From: DASRSS01 sp035765515
GTDB lineage: Bacteria > Actinomycetota > Actinomycetes > Mycobacteriales > Jatrophihabitantaceae
Length of the DNA stretch: 57,289 bases
Assembly (NCBI GenBank): GCA_035765515.1
Contig: DASTXN010000017.1
Location: 1-57,289 of the forward strand
Direction: 5' to 3'
Shown: in pieces, positions 36,773 through 44,775 of the stretch
How the letters are laid out: each line of letters starts with the position of its first letter
Numbering within the stretch: the stretch's first letter is position 1
Position numbers and translations under genes: made by a program
Notes under the pieces: generated by a model
Databases searched by the model: none
Told to the model about the DNA's origin: nothing
The model's input: the letters and a program-made list of their open reading frames with translations, nothing else

Positions 36773-37267
36773 GTGAACGAGGCACGGGCGGTCGCGGAAA
36801 CGGTCACCGACCCGGAGCTGCCGATGCTCACGCTGCACGACCTCGGCGTGCAGCGCGGCGTCCACCTCCAGGACGACGGCACGGTCATCGTCGAGATCAC
36901 GCCGACGTACTCGGGCTGCCCGGCGATGGCCGAGATGCGCGCCGACCTGACCCGTGCGCTGAATGCGCAAGGATTCCCGAACGTCGAGGTCCGCACCGTG
37001 CTCAGTCCGCCGTGGACCACCGATGACATCACCGCGCACGGGCGCAAGGTCCTGGCCGAGCACGGCATCGCACCGCCCGGCCCGGCCCCGCGCCGCGCCC
37101 GCGGGCCTGTCCCGCTCACGCTCGGCGCGCCCCGGGCCCAGGTCCCGTGCCCGCAGTGCGGATCGCACGACACCGTCGAGACCTCGCACTTCGGCTCCAC
37201 CGCGTGCAAGGCGCTCTACCGATGCCGGGCCTGCGCCGAGCCGTTCGAGCACCTCAAGGCGATCTGA
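36773..37267 (+). CDS. paaD: Phenylacetyl-CoA epoxidase maturation/accessory subunit PaaD
   Basis: PaaD is a DUF59/MIP18-family protein needed for the activity of the epoxidase, probably in metal-centre maturation. The 164-residue protein has the DUF59 domain (VTDPELPMLTLHDLGVQRGV, ITPTYSGCPAM with its conserved Cys) and a C-terminal zinc- or Fe-S-binding module with CPQC, a middle Cys and CRAC. The GTG start lies one base after the 53-bp palindrome, whose stem would cover the ribosome-binding region. The stop overlaps the paaE start (TGATG). Confidence 0.94.
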   Translation: MNEARAVAETVTDPELPMLTLHDLGVQRGVHLQDDGTVIVEITPTYSGCPAMAEMRADLTRALNAQGFPNVEVRTVLSPPWTTDDITAHGRKVLAEHGIAPPGPAPRRARGPVPLTLGAPRAQVPCPQCGSHDTVETSHFGSTACKALYRCRACAEPFEHLKAI

Positions 37268-38331
37268 TGGCGGCCACCCCATTCGCCCCGTTGCGTGTCG
37301 CGCGCGTCGAGGCACTCACCGATGACTCGGTCGCGGTCACGTTCGACGTCCCGGACGAGCTGGCCGAGCAGTACGCATTCCGTCCCGGGCAGTCGCTGAC
37401 GCTGCGCCGCCTCATCGACGGGCGCGACGAGCGCCGGTCGTACTCGATCTGCGCACCCGCCGGGGCGGCGCCGCGGATCGGGGTCCGCGAGGTCGCGGGT
37501 GGCGCGGTGTCCGGCTGGCTGGTGCGGGGACTCAAACCCGGCGACGTCGTGGACGTACTCCCGCCGGCCGGGCTGTTCACCGCGGACGTCTCGACGGCGG
37601 CCCGGCACGTGCTCATCGCGGCCGGCTCGGGCGTCACCCCGATGATGTCGATCGCCGCGTCCGTCCTCGCCGGAAACGGCGACAGCACGGTCACGCTGAT
37701 CTACGGCAACCGGCGCAGCGACACGGTCATGTTCGCCGACGAACTCGCCGACCTGAAGGACCGCTATCCCGCCCGGCTGCAGCTGCTGCACGTGCTCAGC
37801 CGCGAGCCGCGCGAGTGCGACGTGCTCAGCGGACGGCTCGACGCCGACCGGCTGAACGCGCTGCTGGATGCGTTGGTGCCGGTCGACCAGGTCGACCACT
37901 TCTGGCTCTGCGGACCGTTCGGCATGGTGGAAACTGCGCGCACGCTGCTACTCGACCGCGGCGTCGACGCCAAGCGCGTGCACCGCGAGCTGTTCTACGT
38001 CGAGGACACCGCGCCGCCCCCGGCCGTGCACGACGACGCGGCGGCAAGCGGGCCGACCGCGCAGGTGACGATCGTGCTGGACGGCCGGGCGACCACGCTG
38101 GCGCTGCCGCGCGACGTACCCATCCTTGACGCCGCACAGCGCGTCCGCACCGACCTGCCCTTCGCCTGCAAGGGCGGCGTGTGCGGAACGTGCCGCGCGC
38201 GGGTGACGTCCGGTGAGGTGCGGATGCGCCGCAACTTCGCGCTGGAGGACGACGAGCTCGACGCGGGGTTCGTGCTGACCTGCCAGGCGGTACCGACGAG
38301 CGAGGCGGTCACGGTCGACTACGACGCCTGA
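37267..38331 (+). CDS. paaE: 1,2-phenylacetyl-CoA epoxidase reductase subunit PaaE
   Basis: PaaE passes electrons from NADPH through FAD and a 2Fe-2S cluster to PaaA. The 354-residue protein has the FAD-binding barrel with RRSYSIC, the nucleotide-binding domain with AAGSGVTPMMSIA, and a C-terminal plant-type ferredoxin domain with CKGGVCGTC and a fourth Cys in VLTCQAVP. Its start shares a base with the paaD stop. It ends the visible paa operon; the beta-oxidation-like genes paaF, G, H and J are not in this window. Confidence 0.96.
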   Translation: MAATPFAPLRVARVEALTDDSVAVTFDVPDELAEQYAFRPGQSLTLRRLIDGRDERRSYSICAPAGAAPRIGVREVAGGAVSGWLVRGLKPGDVVDVLPPAGLFTADVSTAARHVLIAAGSGVTPMMSIAASVLAGNGDSTVTLIYGNRRSDTVMFADELADLKDRYPARLQLLHVLSREPRECDVLSGRLDADRLNALLDALVPVDQVDHFWLCGPFGMVETARTLLLDRGVDAKRVHRELFYVEDTAPPPAVHDDAAASGPTAQVTIVLDGRATTLALPRDVPILDAAQRVRTDLPFACKGGVCGTCRARVTSGEVRMRRNFALEDDELDAGFVLTCQAVPTSEAVTVDYDA

Positions 38332-38424
38332 GACGCGATTCCTGAGCGGCCACGCCGCCGTCAGCCAGCGAGGAACTCGCGGCCAGCGTCTTCGGCCCGT
38401 GCCAACCACGCGACGGTACGCAGG

Positions 38425-38871
38425 TCAGACGATTGCGGCCAGCGTCTCCAGAGCCTTGCGGATCTCCGGCGGCACAGGCACCGGCTTGCGCTCGTCGCGC
38501 GAGACGTACACGTGCACGAACCGGCCGGCCGCGACGGGCGACTCGGCGGTGCCGAAGAGCGCGATCTGGTACACCACGCTGGACGTGCCCAGGTTCTCCA
38601 GCGCGATTCCGGCCGTCACCGTCTCCGGGAACCGGAGCTCGGCGAAGTACCGGCACGACGTCTCGACGACCAGGCCGACAGCGGGCAGGGTGCGGATGTC
38701 CACGCCGGACGCCGACATCAGCCAGCCGTTGACGGCGGTGTCGAACAGCTCGTAGTGCACGACGTTGTTGATGTGCCCGTAGGTGTCCTCGTCCGACCAC
38801 CGGGTCTGCAGCGAGCGCAGCACCGGAAAGTCGGTCCGTCGCAGCTGTTTGTGCTCATCCCCGCTAGTCAT
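38425..38871 (-). CDS. Acyl-CoA thioesterase, 4HBT hotdog family
   Basis: This 148-residue hotdog protein has the 4-hydroxybenzoyl-CoA thioesterase-like motif RWSDEDTYGHINNVVHYELFD near residue 25, where the Asp of the family is present in SDEDTYGH. It ends with VPVPPEIRKALETL. Its ATG overlaps the MFS transporter stop (ATGA), so they are cotranscribed. It is convergent with paaE across 93 bp, which hold no clear terminator. The substrate acyl-CoA is unknown. Confidence 0.88.
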   Translation of the reverse strand: MTSGDEHKQLRRTDFPVLRSLQTRWSDEDTYGHINNVVHYELFDTAVNGWLMSASGVDIRTLPAVGLVVETSCRYFAELRFPETVTAGIALENLGTSSVVYQIALFGTAESPVAAGRFVHVYVSRDERKPVPVPPEIRKALETLAAIV

Positions 38872-40109
38872 GCTGCCGATCGTGCCATTTCATCGTCCAC
38901 GAAGCGCGGTAGGGCGGCGCGCAATCCTGCGGCGACCGCGATGGCCAGGCCGATGAACAGCAACGCAAGGGGCAGCGCCCACCCACCGGTGAGGTCGTTC
39001 AGCACCCCGAACAGCAGCGGTCCGCTGCCGGCCACGATGTAGCCGATCGACTGGACGAAGGCCGACAGCGCGGCCGTGGTCTCGGACGACCGCGAGCGCA
39101 GCCCGATCATGGTCAGCGCGAGCGGGAACTGCCCGCTGCCGATCCCGGTCAGCACCATCCACATCCACGCGCCGCCGACCGGCGCGACCGCGAGACCCAC
39201 GTAGGCGGCCAGATAGCAGGCGGTCAGCCAGATCAACACCGTCCGATGCCGGGACGCGGGCACGCTCGGCACCACCATCGACACCGGAATCGTCATGGCC
39301 GACAGCACGGCCACCATCGCGCCGGCGGTCCCGGACGTGACGCCGTGCGCGTCCATGAACTTGGCGAACCAGCCGAAGGCGATATAGGCCTGGAAGGACT
39401 GGAATGCGAAGAAGATCGTCAGCGCCCACGCGGTCGGGCTGCGCATCAACCGGGTCGCGGCGAGTCCGCGCGGCGCCCCCGCGACCGGACGATCGTGGCG
39501 CAGCGTCGGCAGCCACGGGATGATCGCCACCGCGCTGAACAGCGCCCACGCGCCCAGGCCGTACCGCCAGCCATCGCCGCCGGAGCCGGAGCCGAGCGAG
39601 CCGAACGGCACGGTCAGGCCGGCAGCGGCGGTCGTGCCGACGGCGAGTGCGGTCGTGTAGACCGCGGTCATCCGGCCGATGCGATCGGGGAAGTGCCGCT
39701 TGACGAGCGTCGGCAGCAACACGTTCGCGACCGCGCCGCCGCTGAGCGCGAGCACGCTGAGCAGGATGAACGCCCACACCTGGCCGACTGCCGCGCGCCC
39801 GAGCAGGCCGACCGTCATCGCGGCCAGCGAGGCGACGAGCAGCTGGTGCGCGCCGAAGCGGTGCGCCAGGCGCGGTGCTGCCGCGCCGATGAGTGCGAAG
39901 CAGATCACCGGCAGCGTGGTGATCACGCCGGAGACGCCGCTGGACGTGTGCAGGCCGGCCTGCAGGTCGTCCAGGACCGCGCCGACGCTGGTGACTGCCG
40001 TGCGCATGGACAGCCCGGTCAGCGCGAGCGCAACCACGAGCAGCGGGCCGAACCGCCGCGGGCTCGCCGCGGACGTCTCGGTACTCAGGACGTGCTGCTT
40101 CCACGCCAC
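38868..40109 (-). CDS. MFS transporter (CynX/NimT type)
   Basis: This 413-residue membrane protein has about 12 hydrophobic segments and the CynX-like opening LLVVALALTGLSMRTAVTSVG followed by LLDDLQ-type and GVSGVITTLPVICFALIGA; key residues are R in SMRTA and the GVSG turn. The best start is a GTG at 40109 (AWKQHVLSTE), which lies inside the 3' end of the reductase gene (25-bp overlap). An ATG deeper in TM1 at about 40013 would cut the first helix. Nitrate/cyanate-type or drug export are typical of relatives; the substrate is unknown. Confidence 0.85.
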   Translation of the reverse strand: MAWKQHVLSTETSAASPRRFGPLLVVALALTGLSMRTAVTSVGAVLDDLQAGLHTSSGVSGVITTLPVICFALIGAAAPRLAHRFGAHQLLVASLAAMTVGLLGRAAVGQVWAFILLSVLALSGGAVANVLLPTLVKRHFPDRIGRMTAVYTTALAVGTTAAAGLTVPFGSLGSGSGGDGWRYGLGAWALFSAVAIIPWLPTLRHDRPVAGAPRGLAATRLMRSPTAWALTIFFAFQSFQAYIAFGWFAKFMDAHGVTSGTAGAMVAVLSAMTIPVSMVVPSVPASRHRTVLIWLTACYLAAYVGLAVAPVGGAWMWMVLTGIGSGQFPLALTMIGLRSRSSETTAALSAFVQSIGYIVAGSGPLLFGVLNDLTGGWALPLALLFIGLAIAVAAGLRAALPRFVDDEMARSAA

Positions 40110-41110
40110 AGGTCGATGCCGCCCTCGACGGCGTGCGCGTCGATCTCGGCGAGTTCGTCCGCGCTGAACGCAAGGTTGTCCAGCGCGCCGAGGCTGTCGT
40201 CCAGCTGCGTGACGCTGGACGCGCCGATGACCAGGGAGGTGACCCGCTCGTCGCGCAGCGCCCACGACAGCGCGAGCTGCGCGAGCGACTGGCCGCGGCG
40301 CTCGGCGATCGCGTTCAGCGCGCGGATGTGCGTCAGGTTCTGCTCGGACAGCATGTCGGCAGACAGCGAGTCGTTGCGGGCCATGCGCGAGTCGGAGGGC
40401 ACGCCGTTGAGGTAGCGGGAGGTCAACATCCCTTGCGCCAATGGGGAAAACGCAATGCAACCGGCGCCGACCTCGTCCAGCGCGTCGAGCAGCCCGCCCT
40501 CGATCCAGCGGTTCAGCATCGAGTAGGACGGCTGGTGGATGAACAGCGGGGTGCCCATCTCCCGCAGGATCGCGGCCGCCTCGCGCGTCCGGTCGGGGGA
40601 GTAGGACGAGATGCCCGCGTACAGCGCGCGTCCGGAGCGGACTGCGGTGTCCAGCGCGCCCATCGTCTCCTCGAGCGGCGTGTCCGGGTCGAAGCGGTGC
40701 GAATAGAAGACGTCGACGTAGTCCAGCCCCATGCGCGCCAGCGACTGGTCGAGCGAGGCCAGCAGGTACTTGCGCGAGCCGAGGTCGCCGTACGGGCCGG
40801 GCCACATGTCCCACCCGGCCTTGGTGGAGATGAACAACTCGTCGCGGTGCGGCTTGAAGTCGGTGGCCAGTACCCGCCCGAAGTTCGTCTCCGCGCTGCC
40901 GTACGGCGGCCCGTAGTTGTTCGCCAGGTCGAAGTGGGTGATGCCGCGGTCGAAGGCGCGGCGCAGGATGGCACGCTGCGCGTCCAGCGAGCGGTCGTCA
41001 CCGAAGTTGTGCCACAGGCCGAGGGAGAGCAGCGGCAGGCGGATGCCGCTGCGTCCGCAACGGCGGTAGGTCATGGAGTCGTAGCGATCAGCTGCGGCGG
41101 AGTAGGTCAC
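40085..41110 (-). CDS. Aldo-keto reductase, YghZ/GpR-like
   Basis: This 341-residue AKR14-type reductase is similar throughout to E. coli YghZ (L-glyceraldehyde 3-phosphate reductase): ALSLGLWHNFG-type opening (PLLSLGLWHNFGDDRSLDAQ), THFDLANNYGPPYGSAE with the catalytic Asp and Tyr, STKAGWDMWPGPYG with the Lys, and YSHRFDPDTPLEE with the His. The NADPH site segment SLVIGASS lies near the end. The GTG at 41110 aligns with the YghZ N-terminus (DRY.SM.YR.CG.SG). It heads a three-gene unit with the MFS and thioesterase genes. Confidence 0.93.
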   Translation of the reverse strand: MTYSAAADRYDSMTYRRCGRSGIRLPLLSLGLWHNFGDDRSLDAQRAILRRAFDRGITHFDLANNYGPPYGSAETNFGRVLATDFKPHRDELFISTKAGWDMWPGPYGDLGSRKYLLASLDQSLARMGLDYVDVFYSHRFDPDTPLEETMGALDTAVRSGRALYAGISSYSPDRTREAAAILREMGTPLFIHQPSYSMLNRWIEGGLLDALDEVGAGCIAFSPLAQGMLTSRYLNGVPSDSRMARNDSLSADMLSEQNLTHIRALNAIAERRGQSLAQLALSWALRDERVTSLVIGASSVTQLDDSLGALDNLAFSADELAEIDAHAVEGGIDLWRGSSTS

Positions 41111-41136
41111 GTCAAGCAATTCTGCCTGACGGGTCG

Positions 41137-41802
41137 TCAGTCGCTCAGGCGCACCGGGGCGACGTCGACCTTGCAGCCGCGCAGCTGGAACGGCCGGGTC
41201 AGCTTGCCGCCAGCGGCACCGTTCGGCGCGGTGACCTCGATCGTGTCCGACAGGTCGGCGTCGCAGGTCGAGTGGTCGGTGAGGCGGGACTCGGCCTGGC
41301 CACCGGGCGCGAGCCGCACCGACTGGGCGACGGTGCCGGACTTCGGCGTGGCGGTCACGAGCGTGCTGCCCTGGTGCAGCAGGACGACCGACGGGTAGCC
41401 GGAGATCGAGCACGCCTTCGCCGAATCGTTGACGAAGGTCACCGCGGCGATCTCGGCCTGCTGGACGGCACCGCCCTGCAGCACGCGAATCGTCAGGTTC
41501 GTGCAGGTGTTCGTCGGCTGGGCGTGGACGCTCGTGGTCTCGGGTGCCGGCGTCGTGGGCGCAGTGGACGTCGCTGGCACGCTGCTCACCTGCGTCGGCG
41601 GTGCCGGCTGGCTGCTGACCACCACCGCGCTGCTCGTGGCGTCCGCGGCCGGTGAACTGCCGGTGGCGCAGCCGGCGAGCACCGAGACCGCCGCCAGCGC
41701 CGCCCCGGCGAGCATCAGCTTGGCCCCGCTGCAGGCGCGTCGCCCAGGCCGACCGGCGGGGGCACGCTCACCGCGCGGCCAACACTGCGAGCTTCGGGTC
41801 AC
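41137..41802 (-). CDS. DUF4232-like lipoprotein
   Basis: This 221-residue exported protein has a basic N-terminus, hydrophobic stretch LMLAGAALAAVSVLA and lipobox LAGC (Cys at about residue 45), a Ser/Thr/Pro linker (about 50-95), and a DUF4232-type outer domain (IAAVTFVNDSAKACSISGYP, LLHQGSTLVTATP, SVRLAPGGQAESRL) with four Cys. Its GTG start overlaps the stop of the large surface-protein gene by 4 bp, so the two are made together. Function unknown. Confidence 0.82.
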   Translation of the reverse strand: MTRSSQCWPRGERAPAGRPGRRACSGAKLMLAGAALAAVSVLAGCATGSSPAADATSSAVVVSSQPAPPTQVSSVPATSTAPTTPAPETTSVHAQPTNTCTNLTIRVLQGGAVQQAEIAAVTFVNDSAKACSISGYPSVVLLHQGSTLVTATPKSGTVAQSVRLAPGGQAESRLTDHSTCDADLSDTIEVTAPNGAAGGKLTRPFQLRGCKVDVAPVRLSD

Positions 41803-44597
41803 CGGTCGATCCGCAGGTCCGTCGAGTACGGCAGGCTATTCACCTTCAGCTGGCTGGCCGACTGCAGTTGGTTCCACAACTGCTGCCACGCGTAGTTGCC
41901 GGTGATGCTGCCGCACCCGCCGCCGGCCTGGTCGCACGCGGTCCACTCCGTCAGCGTGCCGCCGAAGTTGATCCGCGGCTGTCCCGCGTTGACGCCGGTC
42001 AGCGAGATGTACTTCCACTGCCTCGGCATGGTGGTGTTGTAGATCTGCGGCAGGTTGATGATCCGCGTCGGGGCAGCTCCGCCGGCCAGCCGGTACAGCC
42101 CGGCCATCGTCCAGCCGTTGTTGCAGTGCCGGTTCGCCGCGGTCCACGAGCAGCCGTCCGCCGAGCCGTTGAACACGAACGGAGCGGTGGTCGCGGCCAG
42201 GTACCCGTTCAGCCACGACCTGGTGTGCGTGTAGTCGCCGCGGAAGCCCGGCTCGACGTCGTTCGCTCCGGCGATGGTCATGCCGGGGTACCGGGCAGCC
42301 ACGTAGCTGACGATCGGATCGACGACCTTGTTGGCCCAGTCGCGACCGGCGGCGTGGGTCACGTCCATGTCGTTGTTCGTGCCGATCGCGATGGTGACCG
42401 GGGCGCTCGGCTTCTGCTTGCTGGCGTAGCCGTCCACGTATGCCTTCACGTCGGCGACGAGGGCTCCGTAGCTGACGAAGCGGGTCGTCGCGCTGAGCAC
42501 CACGCCGCCGTCGTAGCTGTCCTGCCCGCCGATGTCGAGCAGGATCAGGTAGCCGTGCCCGGACGGGTTGTAGTACGCGTCGTTGGCGCCCTCGCTGCGC
42601 ATGGTCGCCTGCTCGCTCGCCGAGCCGGTGCGGATGTTGCGGATGTAGCGGCTCGTCGAGACGGGTGCCGGCGAGGTCTGCGGCGGGGGGCTGCTCTGGG
42701 TGGTGACCGTGGGGCTCACCCCGGACGGCGACGTGCCCGCCACGTTGACCGCGACGACCGAGAACTTGTAGCTGCGGTGCGCCTTGAGCCCCAGCACGGT
42801 CGCGGTCGTCGCGTCACCGCCGGTCTTGACGACCACGTTGCCGGGCGAGCTGGTGATGACGTAACTGCTCGGGGGCGCCCCGCCGTCGCTGGCGGGCGCC
42901 GTCCACTGGACCGTCGCGCCGCCGTAGCCGGCGATCGCGCTCACCTTCTGCGGCGCGGACGCCGGCTTGGGGTGCACCGCGATGATCAGTTCGCAGCCCA
43001 GCGACAGATTCTTGCCGTCGCCGACGTTGACCGCGGTCAGGCACACGGTGTGCTCGCCGGCGTCGGCCGGGATCGTGAACGAGAAGCCGTGGTCGGCGCC
43101 GTAACCGGGGTACTTGGTCGCGATGTCCGGACGGTTCTGGTCGGCCGTCCCGGACGGGGCGGGCGCACCGTCCAGGGTGGCCGAGACCGTGATCGGAGCG
43201 GTGGTGCCGCGGTCGAGCGCCCAGCCGGACACGAGGAGGTGCGTGGCGTCGCCCTTGACGCGGCCCAACTGCTCGAACGCGCCCAGCGGGTCGTGGTCGA
43301 TCGAGAAGGTGCGGCAGGCCGGCGCGGAGTCGTGCGTGCCGAAGTCGACGTTGACACCGGTCGCGCAGACGGTGTGCTTGCCCGCGCCGGCGGTCAGATC
43401 GACGCGGAAGCTGTGGTGCGCGCGACCGAGGCTCGCGGTGGTGGAGCCCGCGGCCTTGCCGTCCAGCGTCAGTGTCGTCGTGATCGGAGCCGAGGTGTCC
43501 GGGTCCGCCGCCGTGCCGTACACGCGCACGCCGTGGACCGTCTGCCGGGTGGCCGTCACCTTGACGGTCGGCGAGAAGTCCAGGGTGATGGAGGTGCAGG
43601 CCAGCTGAGCGTTCTTACCGGGACCGACGTTGGTGCCGCTGACGCAGATCGTGTGCTTGCCCTCGGCCAGTTGGTACGTGGCGCTGAACTGGTGGCCGTT
43701 CTTGGTCTTGCCGGCAGCATTCGCAGTGGTGCCGCCGAGCCGCTTGCTGCCGTCGTAGACCGAGACGGCGATCGCCGCATTCGGCTCGTCCGGGTCGGTG
43801 GACCAGCCGTTGACGCGGACGCCGCCGGGCACCTGGGTGAGCGCGGTGATGGCGCCGACCGGGTCGTAGTCGAGCGTGATCGACTTGCAGCCGATGGTCC
43901 GGTCTTGGCCCCAGCGGACGTTCTGCGCGATGACGCAGATCTGGGTCGGGCCCTCGGCTACCGGGTAGCGGCGAATCGCGAAGCCGTGACCGCCGTGGCC
44001 GCGGCGCTTGGCGACGTGTGCGCCGCCTTGCTGTACGCCGTTGGCGGTCATGGTGACGGTGATCGGCTGGTGCGGAGTGTTCGGGTCCCAGGCCGCGCCG
44101 CGGTATTCGACGCCGCCCGGGATCTGGACGACGCTCGACACGTAGCCGGACGGCAGGTTGCTGTGCACGACGGTGTGGCAGTTCAGGTGGCTGAAGTGGC
44201 CGGGGCCGCGGTTGCTCGCGTTGACGCAGATCCGGTGCCTGCCGGGCGGCACGCGCACGACCATGTTGAAGCCGTGGTTGCCGGACTGCTTGCCGTACTG
44301 CGCCGGCACTGCAGGCGTGCCGTCGTTGGCCGGTTGGAGCGCGGCCTTCCTGCCGTCGATCAGCGTGTCGACGGTGACCGGGCGGGTGGAGTCGTTGTCC
44401 ACGGCCCAACCGCTGACTCGGTAGTTCCAGGTGGAGACCTGGCGCACCGTGTTGACGTGGCCGAACGGGTTGTGCGACGGGCGGGCCGACGCGGTCGCGC
44501 CGGTGACGACGAGTCCGGCGCCGACGGTCACGGCGGTGGCGAGCAGGGCCAGTCCGGTGCGGCGCGTCAGGCGGCCGCCGGTGCTGGTTCGGAACAT
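41799..44597 (-). CDS. Large secreted repeat protein with Fn3 domain and novel C-terminal domain
   Basis: This 932-residue exported protein has a Sec signal (about 1-38, cleavage after ATASA) and five related modules of about 95 residues (roughly 45-145, 150-243, 246-338, 340-430, 435-530). Each has the pattern GG-x-R-V-x-G-W/A-x-x-D-P, a basic HGF segment and a closing (H)-x-I/V-C-V-x-A-x-N-V/R-G with paired Cys. A fibronectin III domain (about 545-635), a Pro/Ser linker and a C-terminal domain (about 650-932) with IAIGTNNDMDVTHAAGRDW and GANDVEPGFRGDYTH follow. The C-terminal domain resembles a secreted alpha/beta or TIM-barrel hydrolase, but I do not recognise it. The ATG has GAGGT 7 nt upstream. 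The DUF4232 lipoprotein gene overlaps its stop. Confidence 0.85.
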   Translation of the reverse strand: MFRTSTGGRLTRRTGLALLATAVTVGAGLVVTGATASARPSHNPFGHVNTVRQVSTWNYRVSGWAVDNDSTRPVTVDTLIDGRKAALQPANDGTPAVPAQYGKQSGNHGFNMVVRVPPGRHRICVNASNRGPGHFSHLNCHTVVHSNLPSGYVSSVVQIPGGVEYRGAAWDPNTPHQPITVTMTANGVQQGGAHVAKRRGHGGHGFAIRRYPVAEGPTQICVIAQNVRWGQDRTIGCKSITLDYDPVGAITALTQVPGGVRVNGWSTDPDEPNAAIAVSVYDGSKRLGGTTANAAGKTKNGHQFSATYQLAEGKHTICVSGTNVGPGKNAQLACTSITLDFSPTVKVTATRQTVHGVRVYGTAADPDTSAPITTTLTLDGKAAGSTTASLGRAHHSFRVDLTAGAGKHTVCATGVNVDFGTHDSAPACRTFSIDHDPLGAFEQLGRVKGDATHLLVSGWALDRGTTAPITVSATLDGAPAPSGTADQNRPDIATKYPGYGADHGFSFTIPADAGEHTVCLTAVNVGDGKNLSLGCELIIAVHPKPASAPQKVSAIAGYGGATVQWTAPASDGGAPPSSYVITSSPGNVVVKTGGDATTATVLGLKAHRSYKFSVVAVNVAGTSPSGVSPTVTTQSSPPPQTSPAPVSTSRYIRNIRTGSASEQATMRSEGANDAYYNPSGHGYLILLDIGGQDSYDGGVVLSATTRFVSYGALVADVKAYVDGYASKQKPSAPVTIAIGTNNDMDVTHAAGRDWANKVVDPIVSYVAARYPGMTIAGANDVEPGFRGDYTHTRSWLNGYLAATTAPFVFNGSADGCSWTAANRHCNNGWTMAGLYRLAGGAAPTRIINLPQIYNTTMPRQWKYISLTGVNAGQPRINFGGTLTEWTACDQAGGGCGSITGNYAWQQLWNQLQSASQLKVNSLPYSTDLRIDR

Positions 44598-44775
44598 GGT
44601 GCAACCTCGGTGATCTGGCGCGACAAGGCACGCCGCACGGCCCGGGACGCTGCCCCCACCACCGGCCGGTGCACGCCCACCCCCGACGTGGTTCCGGGGG
44701 CGCAACGATCAAACCACTGATGATACGGATGTGACAAGAGTGACTGGTGGTGCGACACGCCGTCCGGACCGGACC

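Noticed and set aside
41652..44720. A 1022-codon open frame antisense to the surface repeat protein
   Set aside because: Its Arg/Val/Asp/Gly-rich translation has no domain, and the opposite strand has signal peptide, repeats and Fn3.
44598..44775. Possible c-di-AMP (ydaO) riboswitch in the leader of the secreted protein
   Set aside because: disA in the window and an envelope protein made this worth checking, but the ydaO core motifs are not present.
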